64,000 nt of DNA from DATBVX01 sp963810775 (GCA_963810775.1 CAWEOT010000014.1:248001-312000), one strand, 5' to 3'. Shown: positions 1 to 9,126, counted from the first letter of the stretch. Made by a program: numbers and translations. The notes: generated from the sequence alone by a model not told the origin.

Positions 1-103
1 CGCCCTTGCCAGGCGTCGGCGCCTCGGCTTCGATCAGCTCGAAATCGGCAGGATCGGGCGTGCCCTCGATCACCCTGCCGATGCGGATCTGCAGGTTCTT
101 CAT
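1..103 (-). CDS. NADP-dependent oxidoreductase, MDR/CurA-like (N-terminal fragment)
   Basis: Only the first 34 codons lie in the window; the rest runs off the left edge. Reading the minus strand from the ATG at 103 gives MKNLQIRIGRVIEG followed by TPDPADFELIEAEAPTPGKG. The pattern GxPxPxDFxLxEAxxPxPGxG is typical of the N terminus of zinc-free medium-chain reductases of the CurA / leukotriene B4 dehydrogenase type, which reduce activated double bonds with NADPH. A weak purine stretch (GAGGA) precedes the ATG. The family call rests on this short motif alone, since no Rossmann region is visible. Confidence 0.6.
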   Translation of the reverse strand, partial: MKNLQIRIGRVIEGTPDPADFELIEAEAPTPGKG

Positions 104-144
104 CGTCCTCAGGCTACCGCCCGAGGGTCGAAAGGTGAAGCGCC

Positions 145-426
145 TTACTCCTCGATCCGGTTGCGTGCCTCTGCGTACTCCTGGCTGTCGAGCTTGCCGT
201 TGTTGTTGGCGTCGACGTCGGCAAAGATCGCGGCCAGGCTCGCCTGGGTACGCGCCTCTTCCTTGCTGATCACGCCATCGCCATTGGCATCGAGAGTGCT
301 GAATTCCGGCAGCACCGCCCCGCCGGTCTCTTTGCCCGCTGCTGCGGGGCGCTGCTGATCGCCGGCGTAAGCGGCTGCGCAGCAGAGCATTGCCGCGAGC
401 GCGGCGAACTTGATGTGGTTATCCAT
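145..426 (-). CDS. Exported EF-hand calcium-binding protein
   Basis: A 93-residue protein with a signal peptide (about residues 1-21, ending AYAG) and two EF-hand loops: DANGDGVISKEE at 46-57 and DANNNGKLDSQE at 72-83. Both have acidic or Asn residues at loop positions 1, 3 and 5 and Glu at 12, so both look able to bind calcium. It should act in the periplasm as a small calcium sensor or buffer. The start is fixed by a strong ribosome site, GAGGAG, eight bases before the ATG. A hairpin-forming repeat lies 30-75 bases upstream. The partner is unknown. Confidence 0.85.
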   Translation of the reverse strand: MDNHIKFAALAAMLCCAAAYAGDQQRPAAAGKETGGAVLPEFSTLDANGDGVISKEEARTQASLAAIFADVDANNNGKLDSQEYAEARNRIEE

Positions 427-456
427 GAGCTTCTCCTCGCATGCACGACTTCTTTA

Positions 457-500
457 GGGTGCCCGAAGCGCCGGCCGTCGCCGCGGGACGCCGGGCACCC
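457..500. repeat. Inverted repeat upstream of the EF-hand gene
   Basis: GGGTGCCCG (457-465) pairs perfectly with CGGGCACCC (492-500) across a 26-base GC-rich loop. It lies in the 361-base gap (427-787) between the divergent EF-hand and histidine kinase genes. No U-rich tail follows on either strand, so it does not look like a classical terminator. It may be a leader hairpin or a REP-like element. I see no gene in this gap: the kinase reading frame is open upstream of 788 but is not protein-like there. Confidence 0.4.
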
Positions 501-787
501 GTGATACGGAGCAAGCCTCGTGCCACGAGAGCGCGGCAGTGATTTCAGGTGCTTACGCCCGCCAACCAGGCGCAGGTGCTCAGCCAGCGTTGTCAGACGG
601 CAACGCTTTGGGAACCGATGAGGCTCCGGCGCAGTCGAAACCGACCGGCTCGGGCGACGTGCGGTGTGTTTCCCTTGGGCCACATCAAATGGGAAGCGGG
701 CCTCGCCATCCCCGCACACGCGCTGTCCCGGTAAGAATCTCGGCTCAGCAATGGCCCTTGGCGCGAGGCGTGCAGGATAATCGGTTG

Positions 788-2236
788 ATGCGTCTCGCGC
801 GGCCCAGGTCGATCGTGCGGCTGATCCTGCTCGGATTCGCGGCCGTCGCCATACCGCTGATCGCTGCCGTCATCACCGCGGTGGTGCAGGTCGATCGGCT
901 GGCGCAGCGCAACCGCGTTGCGATGCTGGATGCGGAAAATGCCACGCACGAAAGCCGCGCACTGATCGAGTTTCTCACCGCGATGGAGCGCAGTCTTGGT
1001 CAATACGGGGTGCTTCACGACCGTGATTTTTACGTGACCTACCAGGATGCGCGTCGTGGCTTTCAAGCCGCTGCCCAGAGGCTGGAAGCGCTCCACCTCA
1101 ACGCCATCCTCCGCCGGCAGCTCACTGAACTCATGCACTCCGAAACCGATTTCAATCACACAGTCTTGACCAGCGGCGGTGATCTCATCGCGGCGGCACC
1201 AGCGGACATCGCCGATGGGTGGGCGGCGCTCAATGCTCGCGCGCGTTCGATCCTCGCCGAGAGCAGCAAGCTGATCGCGAGCCACGCCAGCAAGGCGAAG
1301 GATGAGTCGAGCGATCTGCAGCGCACGCTCCTGCTGCAGGCGGCGGCGGCCGTGCCGGTGGCGGTTTTTCTCGCCATCGTTTTCGTGGTGCTGATCACCC
1401 GGCCGCTACGCCAGATCGAGAGCGAGATTCGCCGGCTCGGCTCGGGCGACTTCGGCGCGAGCGTGTCGGTGCACGGACCCCTCGATCTGCAGGAGCTCGG
1501 CCGTACCCTCGACTGGCTGCGCCGTCGCATCCTCGAGCTTGAAGAGCAGAAGTCTACATTCCTGCGCCACATTTCCCACGAGCTCAAGACCCCGCTCACG
1601 ACGCTGCGCGAGGGCTCGGAGCTGTTGCTCGATGACGATGCGCGCGGGCTCAATGCCGAGCAGCGGGAAATCGCCCACATCCTGCGCGACAGCGGTCTGC
1701 AGCTGCAGCGACTGATCGAGGATCTGCTGGAATTCGGACGCACCCAGGTGCCGCGCATCGAAGCGTCCCGACGCGAGAAAGTGGCGCTCGATGAAATCGT
1801 GCGCAGTGCGCTGGACGGTCAGAACCTGGTCAGAGCCGCGAAAGCGCTCACCATCGACAGCCTGATCGCGCCCGCTGTGGTGCAGGGCGACCAGGGACAG
1901 CTGCGGATCCTGGTGGATAACCTGTTGTCGAACGCCATGAAGTACACGCCGGCACACGGCAAGATCCTGGTGCGTCTCGCGGCGGATGGCCCGGACGTCA
2001 CGCTGGAGATTGCCGACAATGGCCCCGGCATCGATCCCGACGAACGCCAGCGTGTGTTCGAGCCCTTCTACCAGGGTCGCGCGCCGTACCAGGGACATGT
2101 GCAAGGCACCGGCCTGGGGCTCGCCATCGCCCGCCAATATGCGGAGGCCCATGATGGATCCATCGACATCGCCGACTCTCCGCTGGGGCAGGGCGCGTGC
2201 GTGCGCGTGCGCTTTCGTCTCCCACAGGCGGCCTGA
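788..2236 (+). CDS. glrK: Sensor histidine kinase, GlrK/QseE-like
   Basis: 482 residues. Membrane helices at about 9-35 and 181-205 bracket a short periplasmic domain. A HAMP segment follows, then HisKA with HISHELKTP (phospho-acceptor His264) and a HATPase domain with an N-box (LVDNLLSNAMKY) and G-boxes (DNGPGID, GTGLGLAIA). The next two genes encode a lipoprotein and a sigma54 response regulator, the same order as glrK-qseG-glrR of enterobacteria, where this kinase controls envelope-linked sigma54 genes. The reading frame is open back to 539, but the segment before 788 is not protein-like and the membrane helix begins right after this ATG, so I place the start at 788. The GlrK name rests on synteny plus architecture. 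Confidence 0.85.
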   Translation: MRLARPRSIVRLILLGFAAVAIPLIAAVITAVVQVDRLAQRNRVAMLDAENATHESRALIEFLTAMERSLGQYGVLHDRDFYVTYQDARRGFQAAAQRLEALHLNAILRRQLTELMHSETDFNHTVLTSGGDLIAAAPADIADGWAALNARARSILAESSKLIASHASKAKDESSDLQRTLLLQAAAAVPVAVFLAIVFVVLITRPLRQIESEIRRLGSGDFGASVSVHGPLDLQELGRTLDWLRRRILELEEQKSTFLRHISHELKTPLTTLREGSELLLDDDARGLNAEQREIAHILRDSGLQLQRLIEDLLEFGRTQVPRIEASRREKVALDEIVRSALDGQNLVRAAKALTIDSLIAPAVVQGDQGQLRILVDNLLSNAMKYTPAHGKILVRLAADGPDVTLEIADNGPGIDPDERQRVFEPFYQGRAPYQGHVQGTGLGLAIARQYAEAHDGSIDIADSPLGQGACVRVRFRLPQAA

Positions 2237-2824
2237 ATGAGCGGCCTGCGCCATCTTTGCTGGCTCACGCTCGCGTTGGGGTTGACGGCTTGTCATTCCA
2301 ATCCTCCGCTGCCAGCGGAAACACCCACTGCAGCGAGTGCCACGCCCCTGAACAGCCTGAGCAACTACGCGCGCCAGCTGCAGACGCAGGACGAGCCGGC
2401 GTTGCTGGCAGAAAAGGCGCGACTCGAGTCGCTGCCTGAATCGCCGGCGCGCAACCTGCGTCTTGCGCTGCTGCTCGGTAACGAGCACGCGGTGTTCTAC
2501 GATCCGGAACGGGCCACCTTGCTGCTTGCCCGTACGGCGAATGAGCCCAACGCCGATCCCGCCGAGCGCTCAGTCGCGGAGGTGCTGCTTGCGAGCGCGC
2601 CACGTGCACCGCGCTCGTGCGAAGAAACCGGATTCACGCGCGAGCTCGCAGACCGCCTGACCGCGGAGGAACAGCGCCGCCAGGAACTCGCAGCACGGCT
2701 CGAGGCGGTGCGCCAGGAGCTCGATACGGAGCGAACCCAGCGCACCCGGCTGGAGAAGCAGCTCGAGGCTTTGAAGTCGATCGAAACGCAGATCAACAGC
2801 AGGGAAAGCGATGCGGGGCGCTGA
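2237..2824 (+). CDS. qseG: QseG-like outer-membrane lipoprotein
   Basis: 195 residues starting directly at the kinase stop codon. The signal peptide ends in a lipobox LTAC (Cys19). The middle is helical, and residues about 135-190 are a charged coiled coil rich in Glu, Arg and Gln. In E. coli QseG is the lipoprotein encoded between the GlrK/QseE kinase and its regulator and is needed for kinase activation. The same position, size class and lipobox support that role here, though the sequence is diverged. The 3' end overlaps the regulator gene by 14 bases, so translation is probably coupled. Confidence 0.75.
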   Translation: MSGLRHLCWLTLALGLTACHSNPPLPAETPTAASATPLNSLSNYARQLQTQDEPALLAEKARLESLPESPARNLRLALLLGNEHAVFYDPERATLLLARTANEPNADPAERSVAEVLLASAPRAPRSCEETGFTRELADRLTAEEQRRQELAARLEAVRQELDTERTQRTRLEKQLEALKSIETQINSRESDAGR

Positions 2825-4202
2825 AGCAGTCATCGAGCCGGCGCGCATCCTGGTCGTCGATGACGATGTAAAGTTGCTCAGGCTGCTGGCGATTCGCCTG
2901 CGACGCGCCGGCTGGCTGATCGAGACCGTTGAGGATGGGCGCCAGGCACTGGCCGCGATTCCGCGCTTTCGTCCCCAGGTCGTAGTCACCGATGTGCGCA
3001 TGGGGAACATGGACGGGATGGCGCTCTTCGAAGCGCTGCACTCCCAGCATCCGACTCTGCCAGTGATCATTCTCACCGCGCACGGCACAATCCCGGATGC
3101 GGTCGAGGCTGCCCAGCGCGGCGTATTCGCATATCTCACCAAGCCCTTCGACAGTGAGCAGCTCATCGAGTCGATAAGCAAGGCACTGCGCGCGGCGGGC
3201 TCCTCGGACAACGGCACCGCCGCCGATGGAGATTGGCGGGCGGAGATCGTGACGCGTAGCACAGCGATGGAAGCGCTGCTGAGCTCCGCTCGCAAGGTGG
3301 CCCTGACCGACTCGAGTGTGCTGATCCAGGGCGAGAGCGGCACCGGTAAAGAGTTGCTCGCGAGGGCGATCCATCGTGCCAGCCGTCGGCGCGACAAGCC
3401 GTTCGTCGCGGTCAACTGCAGCGCGATCCCCGAAGCGCTGTTCGAATCGGAATTCTTCGGTCATCGCAAGGGCTCTTTCACCGGTGCGATCGACAGCCGC
3501 GTCGGCCTGATCCAGTCCGCCCAGGGAGGAAGCCTGCTGCTCGATGAGATCGGCGACATGCCGCTCACCTTTCAGGCCAAGTTGCTGCGCGCCCTGCAGG
3601 AACGCGAAGTGCGACCGGTTGGCGCAACGGAGCTGATTGCGGTGGACGTGCGCCTGATCGCAGCGAGTCACCAGGACCTGGAGCTCGCGGTGCGCGAGCG
3701 GCGCTTTCGCGAGGATCTTTACTACCGCGTCAACGTAGTGAGCCTCGAGATTCCGTCGCTGGCCGCACGGCGCGATGACATTCCGCGGCTCGCAACACAC
3801 TTCCTCGCTGCGATTCGCGCCAAGCTGGCAGACACCGCGGTGGATGTCAGCGGCTTCTCTTCGGAAGCGATGGAGATGCTCGTGTCCGCACCCTGGCCCG
3901 GCAACATCCGCCAGCTGCGCAACGTGGTCGAGCAGTGCGTGGTGCTCGCGACCACGTCGCTGATTCCCGTATCCCTGGTGCAGAAGGCGCTGCGCAGTAA
4001 GCCGCGTGAATTTCTGCCCTTCGCGCGCGCACGCGACAATTTCGAATTCGACTACCTGGTAAACCTGCTGCAGATGACAGTGGGAAATGTGGCGCAGGCG
4101 GCGCGTCTCGCCGATCGTAATCGCTCTGAGTTCTACAAGCTGCTTCGCAAGCACAATCTCGATCCGCAGGCGTTTCGCGGCGACCAGGCCGCCGGACGCT
4201 GA
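2811..4202 (+). CDS. glrR: Sigma54-dependent response regulator, GlrR/QseF-like
   Basis: 463 residues with three parts. The receiver has phospho-acceptor Asp61 in VVVTDVRMGNMDG and the conserved Lys in YLTKPF. The AAA+ sigma54-interaction domain has Walker A GESGTGKE, a GSFTGA loop (a common variant of GAFTGA) and LLLDEIGDMP. The C-terminal Fis-type helix-turn-helix lies at about 420-455. AGGGA six bases before the ATG supports this start, inside the end of the lipoprotein gene. It should be phosphorylated by the kinase two genes upstream and drive sigma54 promoters. The enterobacterial downstream neighbour glnB is absent. Confidence 0.9.
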   Translation: MRGAEAVIEPARILVVDDDVKLLRLLAIRLRRAGWLIETVEDGRQALAAIPRFRPQVVVTDVRMGNMDGMALFEALHSQHPTLPVIILTAHGTIPDAVEAAQRGVFAYLTKPFDSEQLIESISKALRAAGSSDNGTAADGDWRAEIVTRSTAMEALLSSARKVALTDSSVLIQGESGTGKELLARAIHRASRRRDKPFVAVNCSAIPEALFESEFFGHRKGSFTGAIDSRVGLIQSAQGGSLLLDEIGDMPLTFQAKLLRALQEREVRPVGATELIAVDVRLIAASHQDLELAVRERRFREDLYYRVNVVSLEIPSLAARRDDIPRLATHFLAAIRAKLADTAVDVSGFSSEAMEMLVSAPWPGNIRQLRNVVEQCVVLATTSLIPVSLVQKALRSKPREFLPFARARDNFEFDYLVNLLQMTVGNVAQAARLADRNRSEFYKLLRKHNLDPQAFRGDQAAGR

Positions 4203-4384
4203 AAAAAGCGACCGCTCTTCTTCTTCGCGCTCACGCTGCGTCTGCTGGTCGCCGCCGCCCGGATTGCTGCGGCCGGCTGCTGCGGGTTGTGCGTGGGATT
4301 GTTGGTCGGCATGAGATTGGTTCTCCATGTAGGATTTGGCTTAGCCACTTTCTACAATTCGCTGCGCTCGCCGAGCGCCGACAG

Positions 4385-4408
4385 GAACCCGCCGACGCGC
4401 GCGGGTTC
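4385..4408 (+). terminator. Possible hairpin/weak terminator after glrR
   Basis: GAACCCGC (4385-4392) pairs with GCGGGTTC (4401-4408) across an 8-base loop, followed only by TTAAAT. It sits between the regulator gene and the protease gene, 35 bases before the protease start. It could be a weak terminator of the glr operon or a leader hairpin of the next one. Confidence 0.35.
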
Positions 4409-4443
4409 TTAAATAGATAGTGCAATTGCAATGGAGAAATGGC

Positions 4444-5259
4444 ATGAGCCTGAAGCAACGAGCCGCGATCGCAGTTCTTGCCTGTGCGGGAATGATCGCC
4501 GGTTGCCAGACAGTACAGACCACAGCGCCGGGCGCGATCGGCATCGAGCGCAAGCAGCAGATGCTGGTGTCGAGCGAGCAGGTCGATCAGGCGGCAGCGC
4601 AGGCCTACGCGACGGAAGTGCAGAAAGCGCGCGAGAAGGGCAAGCTCAACACCGATGCGCGCGCAGATGAGCGTGTACACAAGGTTGCGGAGCGACTGAT
4701 TCCACAGACGGCCACGTTCCGGCCGGATGCGCCGGGCTGGAAGTGGGAGGTCAATGTGCTTTCGACCAAGGAGCTCAATGCCTATTGCATGCCGGGCGGC
4801 AAGATCATGGTCTACACCGGGCTGATCGATCAGCTCAAGCTCAGTGACGATGAGCTCTCGGCCGTGATTGGCCACGAGATCGGCCACGCGCTGCGCGAGC
4901 ACAGCCGTGAGCGGCTGTCGCGCGCCTACGCGCAGGAGATCGCGCTGACCGGTGTTGCAGTCGCTGCGGGTGCCGGGCAGGGCACTCTCGATCTCGCCAA
5001 CGAAGTGGCGAACGTCACGTTTCAGCTGCCGCACAGCCGCGAACAGGAAGCCGAAGCGGATCGCATCGGGCTCGAGCTCATGGCGCGCGCCGGATATGAC
5101 CCGCACGCCGCGGTGAGCGTGTGGAAGAAAATGGAGCAGGCCAACACCAGCTCGCCGCCGGAATTCCTGAGTACCCACCCGTCGAGCCAGTCCCGCATCG
5201 CGGATCTGGAAAAGGCAATGCCGCGGGTTCTGCCTCTGTATCAGACCGCACACCGCTAG
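4444..5259 (+). CDS. M48-family metalloprotease lipoprotein
   Basis: 271 residues. A lipoprotein signal ends MIAGC (Cys21), so the enzyme is probably anchored to the outer membrane facing the periplasm. The zinc site is HEIGH (His144, Glu145, His148), with a third ligand in the motif EAEADR near residue 204. The architecture matches the YcaL/LoiP/BepA group, which degrades misfolded outer-membrane proteins, but it lacks the BepA TPR domain. The start is the ATG preceded by GGAG seven bases upstream; an earlier in-frame ATG at 4420 has no such site. It is followed three bases later by the PLD-VTT gene. Confidence 0.88.
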   Translation: MSLKQRAAIAVLACAGMIAGCQTVQTTAPGAIGIERKQQMLVSSEQVDQAAAQAYATEVQKAREKGKLNTDARADERVHKVAERLIPQTATFRPDAPGWKWEVNVLSTKELNAYCMPGGKIMVYTGLIDQLKLSDDELSAVIGHEIGHALREHSRERLSRAYAQEIALTGVAVAAGAGQGTLDLANEVANVTFQLPHSREQEAEADRIGLELMARAGYDPHAAVSVWKKMEQANTSSPPEFLSTHPSSQSRIADLEKAMPRVLPLYQTAHR

Positions 5260-5262
5260 GCG

Positions 5263-7398
5263 ATGCCCGACACGCGGCGCGAGCCGAGTATCTTCCGGCC
5301 GGGCGCGAACTGCTGGCGCACCGAGCGCGCGAAGCGCCTCACGGTGCTGGTCGATGCCGAAGAATACTTCGCTGCCTTCGCCGCTGCGGCAGAGCGCGCC
5401 GAACGCTCGATCCTGATTCTCGCCTGGGATTTCAATAGCCGTACGACGCTGCGGGTTTCGCCGCAGGGCGAGTCGCTGGTGCTGGGCGAGTTCCTGAATT
5501 CGCTGGCGAGGAAACACCCGCGACTCGAGGTGCGGGTGCTGATCTGGGACTATCCGATGATCTTCGGCACCGATCGCGAATTCCCACCGATCTATGGCCT
5601 TGGTTGGAAACCGCATCGCCGCGTCAAGCTGCGCTACGACAACACTCACCCGGTAGCGGCGTGTCACCACCAGAAGGTCGCGGTGATCGACGATCGCGTG
5701 GCTTTCTGCGGCGGCCTCGATCTGACGGTGAAACACTGGGATACGCGCGAGCATCGCGCCGGCGATCCGCGCCGCAGCGAGGCGGGCCATGCATATCCGC
5801 CGTTTCACGACACCATGATGATGGTGGATGGCGATGCCGCGCGTGCTCTCGGCGTTCTGGCGCGCGAACGCTGGGAACTGGCGACGGGACGGGCGTTGCG
5901 GCCCGCTGCCGCGCGCACGGACCCCTGGCCGCCGGAGGTCACGCCACTCGTCAATGATGTCCAGGTCGCGATATCGCGCACCGAGCCGCCGCGTGCGGAT
6001 CGCGAAGCGGTGTGTGAGATCGAGAGCCTGTACGTCGACCTGATTGCGCACGCCCGCGATCACATCTATATCGAGAATCAGTACTTCACCTCCCAACGCA
6101 TCGGCGCTGCGCTGGCCGAGCGACTCGCCGCCGAGCAGGGACCGGAAATCATCGTGGTGCTGCGACTCCTGAGCCATGGCTGGCTCGAGGAGCTGACGAT
6201 GCAGAATCTGCGCCGGCGCCTCGTCACGGAATTGCAGGGCGCAGACCGCGGCGGCCGCTTGCACGTGTACTACCCGCACACCGACGGGCTCGAGGAAGGC
6301 ACCTGCATAGACGTGCACTCCAAGCTGATGATTGTCGACGATGCGTGGCTGCGCGTGGGCTCCGCGAACATCTGCAACCGCTCGATGCGCTTCGACAGCG
6401 AGTGCGATCTCACGCTGGAAGCCGGGGATCGCAAGGACATCGGGCAACGCATACGGGCAGTTCGCGATGGGTTGCTTGCTGAGCACCTTGGGGTGGAACC
6501 CGAAGTCGTGTCGCGCAAGATCGATGCAAAGGGATCGATCAGCAAGGCCATCGCAGAGCTCGGATCGCCGGCTCGTACACTGCGAGAGGTCGAGTTCGAC
6601 GGCTCGCTCCCCGAGGTTGTGCTGAACATCGCGAGCCTTGCCGACCCCGAGCAGCCGGTCGCGATGGATAAGCTGGCGACCGAGCTCGGACCGCGCGCCG
6701 CGCGGCAACGCCGGCCATGGTTGAAGCTCGCGTTTGCCGCACTGCTGCTGATCGCGTTCGCGGGAGCCTGGCGCTTCACGCCGCTCGCGAGCCTGGTCAC
6801 GGCCGATCGCATTACCGCGTGGGCACATCGGTTCGCCGGCAGCCCGTGGGCACCCGCGTTTATGATCTCCGCCTACACGCCTGCGGTGCTCACACTCTTT
6901 CCGCGCGCGCTCATCACGCTGTTCGGCGTGGTCGCATTCGGCCCGTGGCTGGGGTTCGCGTACGCGATGTGCGGCATTCTGCTGGCTGCGTTCCTGTCGT
7001 ATTGGGCCGGAACCTGGCTCGATCGCGGCACCGTGCGCCGGCTAGCCGGGCCGAAACTCAATCACATGATCGAGCAACTGCGTCGCCGCGGCCTGATCGC
7101 GATGACCGCCCTGAGGCTGGTGCCGCTCGCGCCATTCGTGGTCGAAGGAGTGGTGGCCGGCGCGATCCGCATGTCACTGTGGGACTTCATGCTCGCCACG
7201 GCGATCGGCATGCTGCCGGGGACCCTCATGGCGACAGTATTCGGTCACCAACTCGAGGCGGCGCTGCGCGATCCGCGGAACGTGAACCTGTGGCTGATCG
7301 CGGCGGTGATCATCGGGTTTGGCGCCGCGACGCTGTGGGTGCGCCGCTGGCTCGCGACCGCCGCGGACCCCGATGAGCAAGTCACGGCACGACGCTGA
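5263..7398 (+). CDS. Phospholipase D-like / VTT-domain fusion protein
   Basis: 711 residues in two parts. The N-terminal two-thirds is a PLD-superfamily enzyme with two HKD motifs (His136-x-Lys138 in CHHQKVAVIDD; His352-x-Lys354 in VHSKLMIVDD), each followed by GG or GS as in cardiolipin synthase and PLD. Residues about 485-690 form a membrane VTT (DedA/TVP38-type) domain with the typical GxxxGxxxAxxLSY and RLVPLAPFVVE segments. The likely role is phospholipid remodelling coupled to membrane lipid handling. It overlaps the next gene by 26 bases and follows the protease by 3 bases, suggesting one transcript devoted to envelope maintenance. The substrate is not certain. Confidence 0.88.
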   Translation: MPDTRREPSIFRPGANCWRTERAKRLTVLVDAEEYFAAFAAAAERAERSILILAWDFNSRTTLRVSPQGESLVLGEFLNSLARKHPRLEVRVLIWDYPMIFGTDREFPPIYGLGWKPHRRVKLRYDNTHPVAACHHQKVAVIDDRVAFCGGLDLTVKHWDTREHRAGDPRRSEAGHAYPPFHDTMMMVDGDAARALGVLARERWELATGRALRPAAARTDPWPPEVTPLVNDVQVAISRTEPPRADREAVCEIESLYVDLIAHARDHIYIENQYFTSQRIGAALAERLAAEQGPEIIVVLRLLSHGWLEELTMQNLRRRLVTELQGADRGGRLHVYYPHTDGLEEGTCIDVHSKLMIVDDAWLRVGSANICNRSMRFDSECDLTLEAGDRKDIGQRIRAVRDGLLAEHLGVEPEVVSRKIDAKGSISKAIAELGSPARTLREVEFDGSLPEVVLNIASLADPEQPVAMDKLATELGPRAARQRRPWLKLAFAALLLIAFAGAWRFTPLASLVTADRITAWAHRFAGSPWAPAFMISAYTPAVLTLFPRALITLFGVVAFGPWLGFAYAMCGILLAAFLSYWAGTWLDRGTVRRLAGPKLNHMIEQLRRRGLIAMTALRLVPLAPFVVEGVVAGAIRMSLWDFMLATAIGMLPGTLMATVFGHQLEAALRDPRNVNLWLIAAVIIGFGAATLWVRRWLATAADPDEQVTARR

Positions 7399-8152
7399 GG
7401 AGAATTCGCCGCCTGCTGCGTCGCGCACGGATGCGGAGGCGCCCGCTGACACACTTCGCGTCGGCTCGTACAACATTCACCGCTGCATCGGCACCGACGG
7501 GCGTTGCGACCCGGCCCGGATCGCAGCAGTCATCGATGAGATGAAATGCGATGCCATCGGGCTGCAGGAGGTCGATAACAGCCCGGGGAGCACGCCAAAG
7601 TCGCTGCAGCTCGACTTCCTCGCCCGAGCGACCGGTATGCAGGCGGTGGCAGGGCTGCGGATCGTGCGGCACAGCGGGCACTATGGGAATGCACTACTGA
7701 CACGACATCCCGTGCTCGCGGTTCGTCGCCACGACTTGAGTTTCTCGTGGCGCGAACCGCGCGGTGCGCTCGACGTCGATCTCGAAGTGCACGGCACCCA
7801 GGCGCGCTTCATCGTCACGCATCTCGGCCTCACGCCCGGGGAACGTCGCCACCAGATGCGCGCGATCCTGCAGATCGTCGCAACCGGCTCCGCCGCTACG
7901 CCTGTGATCCTGCTCGGCGACATCAACGAATGGCTGCCGCTGGGAAGGCCGCTGCGCTGGCTGCATGCGGTTTTCGGCCGGCCACCGGCGCCACGCTCAT
8001 TTCCCGCCTTCTGGCCGCTGGTGGCGCTGGATCGCATCTGGACCAAGCCGCGCGCAGCCCTGCTGTCAGTGCATGCGCATCGCTCGCCGACCGCGCGTTA
8101 TGCCTCCGACCACTTGCCGATCACCGCAGCCATTTCTGTGGCGGAGATCTGA
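7373..8152 (+). CDS. Endonuclease/exonuclease/phosphatase-family protein
   Basis: 259 residues with EEP-fold motifs: SYNIHRC (Asn), GLQEVDN (metal Glu), GDINEW (Asp/Asn) and SDHLPI (terminal Asp-His pair). The family includes DNase I-like nucleases and phospholipases. Because the gene overlaps the PLD-VTT gene, a phosphodiesterase acting on lipid head groups is more likely than a DNase, but this is inference. The start is the ATG at 7373 inside the upstream gene; the longer open frame before it is not protein-like. Confidence 0.82.
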   Translation: MSKSRHDAEENSPPAASRTDAEAPADTLRVGSYNIHRCIGTDGRCDPARIAAVIDEMKCDAIGLQEVDNSPGSTPKSLQLDFLARATGMQAVAGLRIVRHSGHYGNALLTRHPVLAVRRHDLSFSWREPRGALDVDLEVHGTQARFIVTHLGLTPGERRHQMRAILQIVATGSAATPVILLGDINEWLPLGRPLRWLHAVFGRPPAPRSFPAFWPLVALDRIWTKPRAALLSVHAHRSPTARYASDHLPITAAISVAEI

Positions 8153-8162
8153 GCAAGGCTCC

Positions 8163-8432
8163 CTAGCGGGCGCGCCCGCGCCGGACCAGGTTCACGATGG
8201 CGAGCAGGATGATCGCACCGAGCAGCGAGACCAGGAGTCCGCTGAAGCTGAAATCACCCTGGTTGATGGTGCCGGTGCCGAACAGCGGTGCCAGCAGCCA
8301 GCCGCCCAGCACGGCGCCGATGATGCCGACGATGATGTTGAGAAAAATGCCTTGCTGCGCGTCGGTGCGCATGAAGAGGCTCGCCAGCCATCCTACGAGA
8401 CCGCCGACCACGAGCCAGATAATGAACGACAT
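8163..8432 (-). CDS. GlsB/YeaQ/YmgE-family stress membrane protein
   Basis: 89 residues with three membrane helices and the family signature: an N-terminal hydrophobic helix with GGLVGWLAS, a central GIIGAVLGGWL helix and a last helix GAIILLAIVNLV ending in basic residues. Members (historically called transglycosylase-associated proteins) are induced in stress and stationary phase; their biochemical role is unclear. It is convergent with the EEP gene, 10 bases apart. Confidence 0.93.
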   Translation of the reverse strand: MSFIIWLVVGGLVGWLASLFMRTDAQQGIFLNIIVGIIGAVLGGWLLAPLFGTGTINQGDFSFSGLLVSLLGAIILLAIVNLVRRGRAR

Positions 8433-8482
8433 AGGTCACCTCGGTTTTGAGTCATCAACTACGGAAAGAAGTAAGGTTCGAT

Positions 8483-8725
8483 TCAGAAGTCGGCAGGGGT
8501 GGTGCCGTAATCACCTTCCAGCACCAGCTGCAATTCATCCTCCAGCACCGCTGTCTGAGCGGTGAGGTTGTCAGGCGTTACGCGCCCGCAATATTCGCCG
8601 CTCGTGGACTGTGCGACGTCAATCGCGGGCGCAAGCCTTGAAGTGTTTTCTCCGCCCGCTCCGCGGGGTGAGCCACCGGGTTGCAGAGCGAGTGCCACGA
8701 AGGCGACGAACAGTGCTGTTCTCAT
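8483..8725 (-). CDS. Small exported hypothetical protein
   Basis: 80 residues. A short signal-like N terminus (MRTALFVAFVALALQ) is followed by a polar, acidic region with one Cys. I do not recognise a family. It is supported by a ribosome site AGGGGA before the ATG and a secretion-like N terminus. It could be a periplasmic peptide or a chance frame. It shares strand with the GlsB-type gene, 50 bases upstream of it. Confidence 0.45.
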   Translation of the reverse strand: MRTALFVAFVALALQPGGSPRGAGGENTSRLAPAIDVAQSTSGEYCGRVTPDNLTAQTAVLEDELQLVLEGDYGTTPADF

Positions 8726-9126
8726 TACCGCGTTCCCCTTGTCTGGTATCTGCGCCAGTCAGATTTCTGCAATAGATGTGCCACGCGTTCATCTACTCAG
8801 CACGCTCAGTGTCGCTGTGCGCACGCAAGGTTTGCGCGCAAGCTCGGAATTAATTGCAAGTCGAATCGCGTGACGGCGTGCGCCTCCTCGTATCCTCGCA
8901 AACTGGGCTGAGCGCGATGTGGCATGTCGATTGCAACTCCGCTGCACATGGGGCCCGGAGCGCCCTGGTGCGACACAGCTCCTACTGGTTGCAGCGGCGT
9001 TGCCTGTCAAAGACAGAGGCGACTTGCAACGTGACCGGCAGAGCGGGGACGGATTGTCGAACAATCTGGCCAGTCCACCGGACGCGCTGGGCTCCGCCAC
9101 GCCCGCTTCGCGCCACGAGGAGTGGC
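8726..9126. other. Intergenic region, nothing recognised
   Basis: About 400 bases between the bacterioferritin-like gene and the small exported protein gene, both on the minus strand. Open frames exist on both strands but their translations are rich in Arg, Ser and Cys and look like chance frames. Apart from a short GATTGT/ACAATC hairpin near 9050 I see no clear promoter, terminator or RNA gene. Confidence 0.5.

Noticed and set aside
759..773. Sigma54-like promoter before the GlrK-like gene (TGGCGCG-N4-GTGC)
   Set aside because: The GG and GC fit, but two consensus bases differ and the start site would fall three bases before the ATG.
2793..4328. 511-codon open frame on the minus strand
   Set aside because: Opposite the GlrR-like gene with intact receiver, AAA+ and HTH motifs; the antisense translation looks random.
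4231..6828. 865-codon open frame on the minus strand
   Set aside because: It lies opposite the M48 and PLD-VTT genes, which have clear motifs and ribosome sites. Its translation has no recognisable motif and is a high-GC shadow frame.
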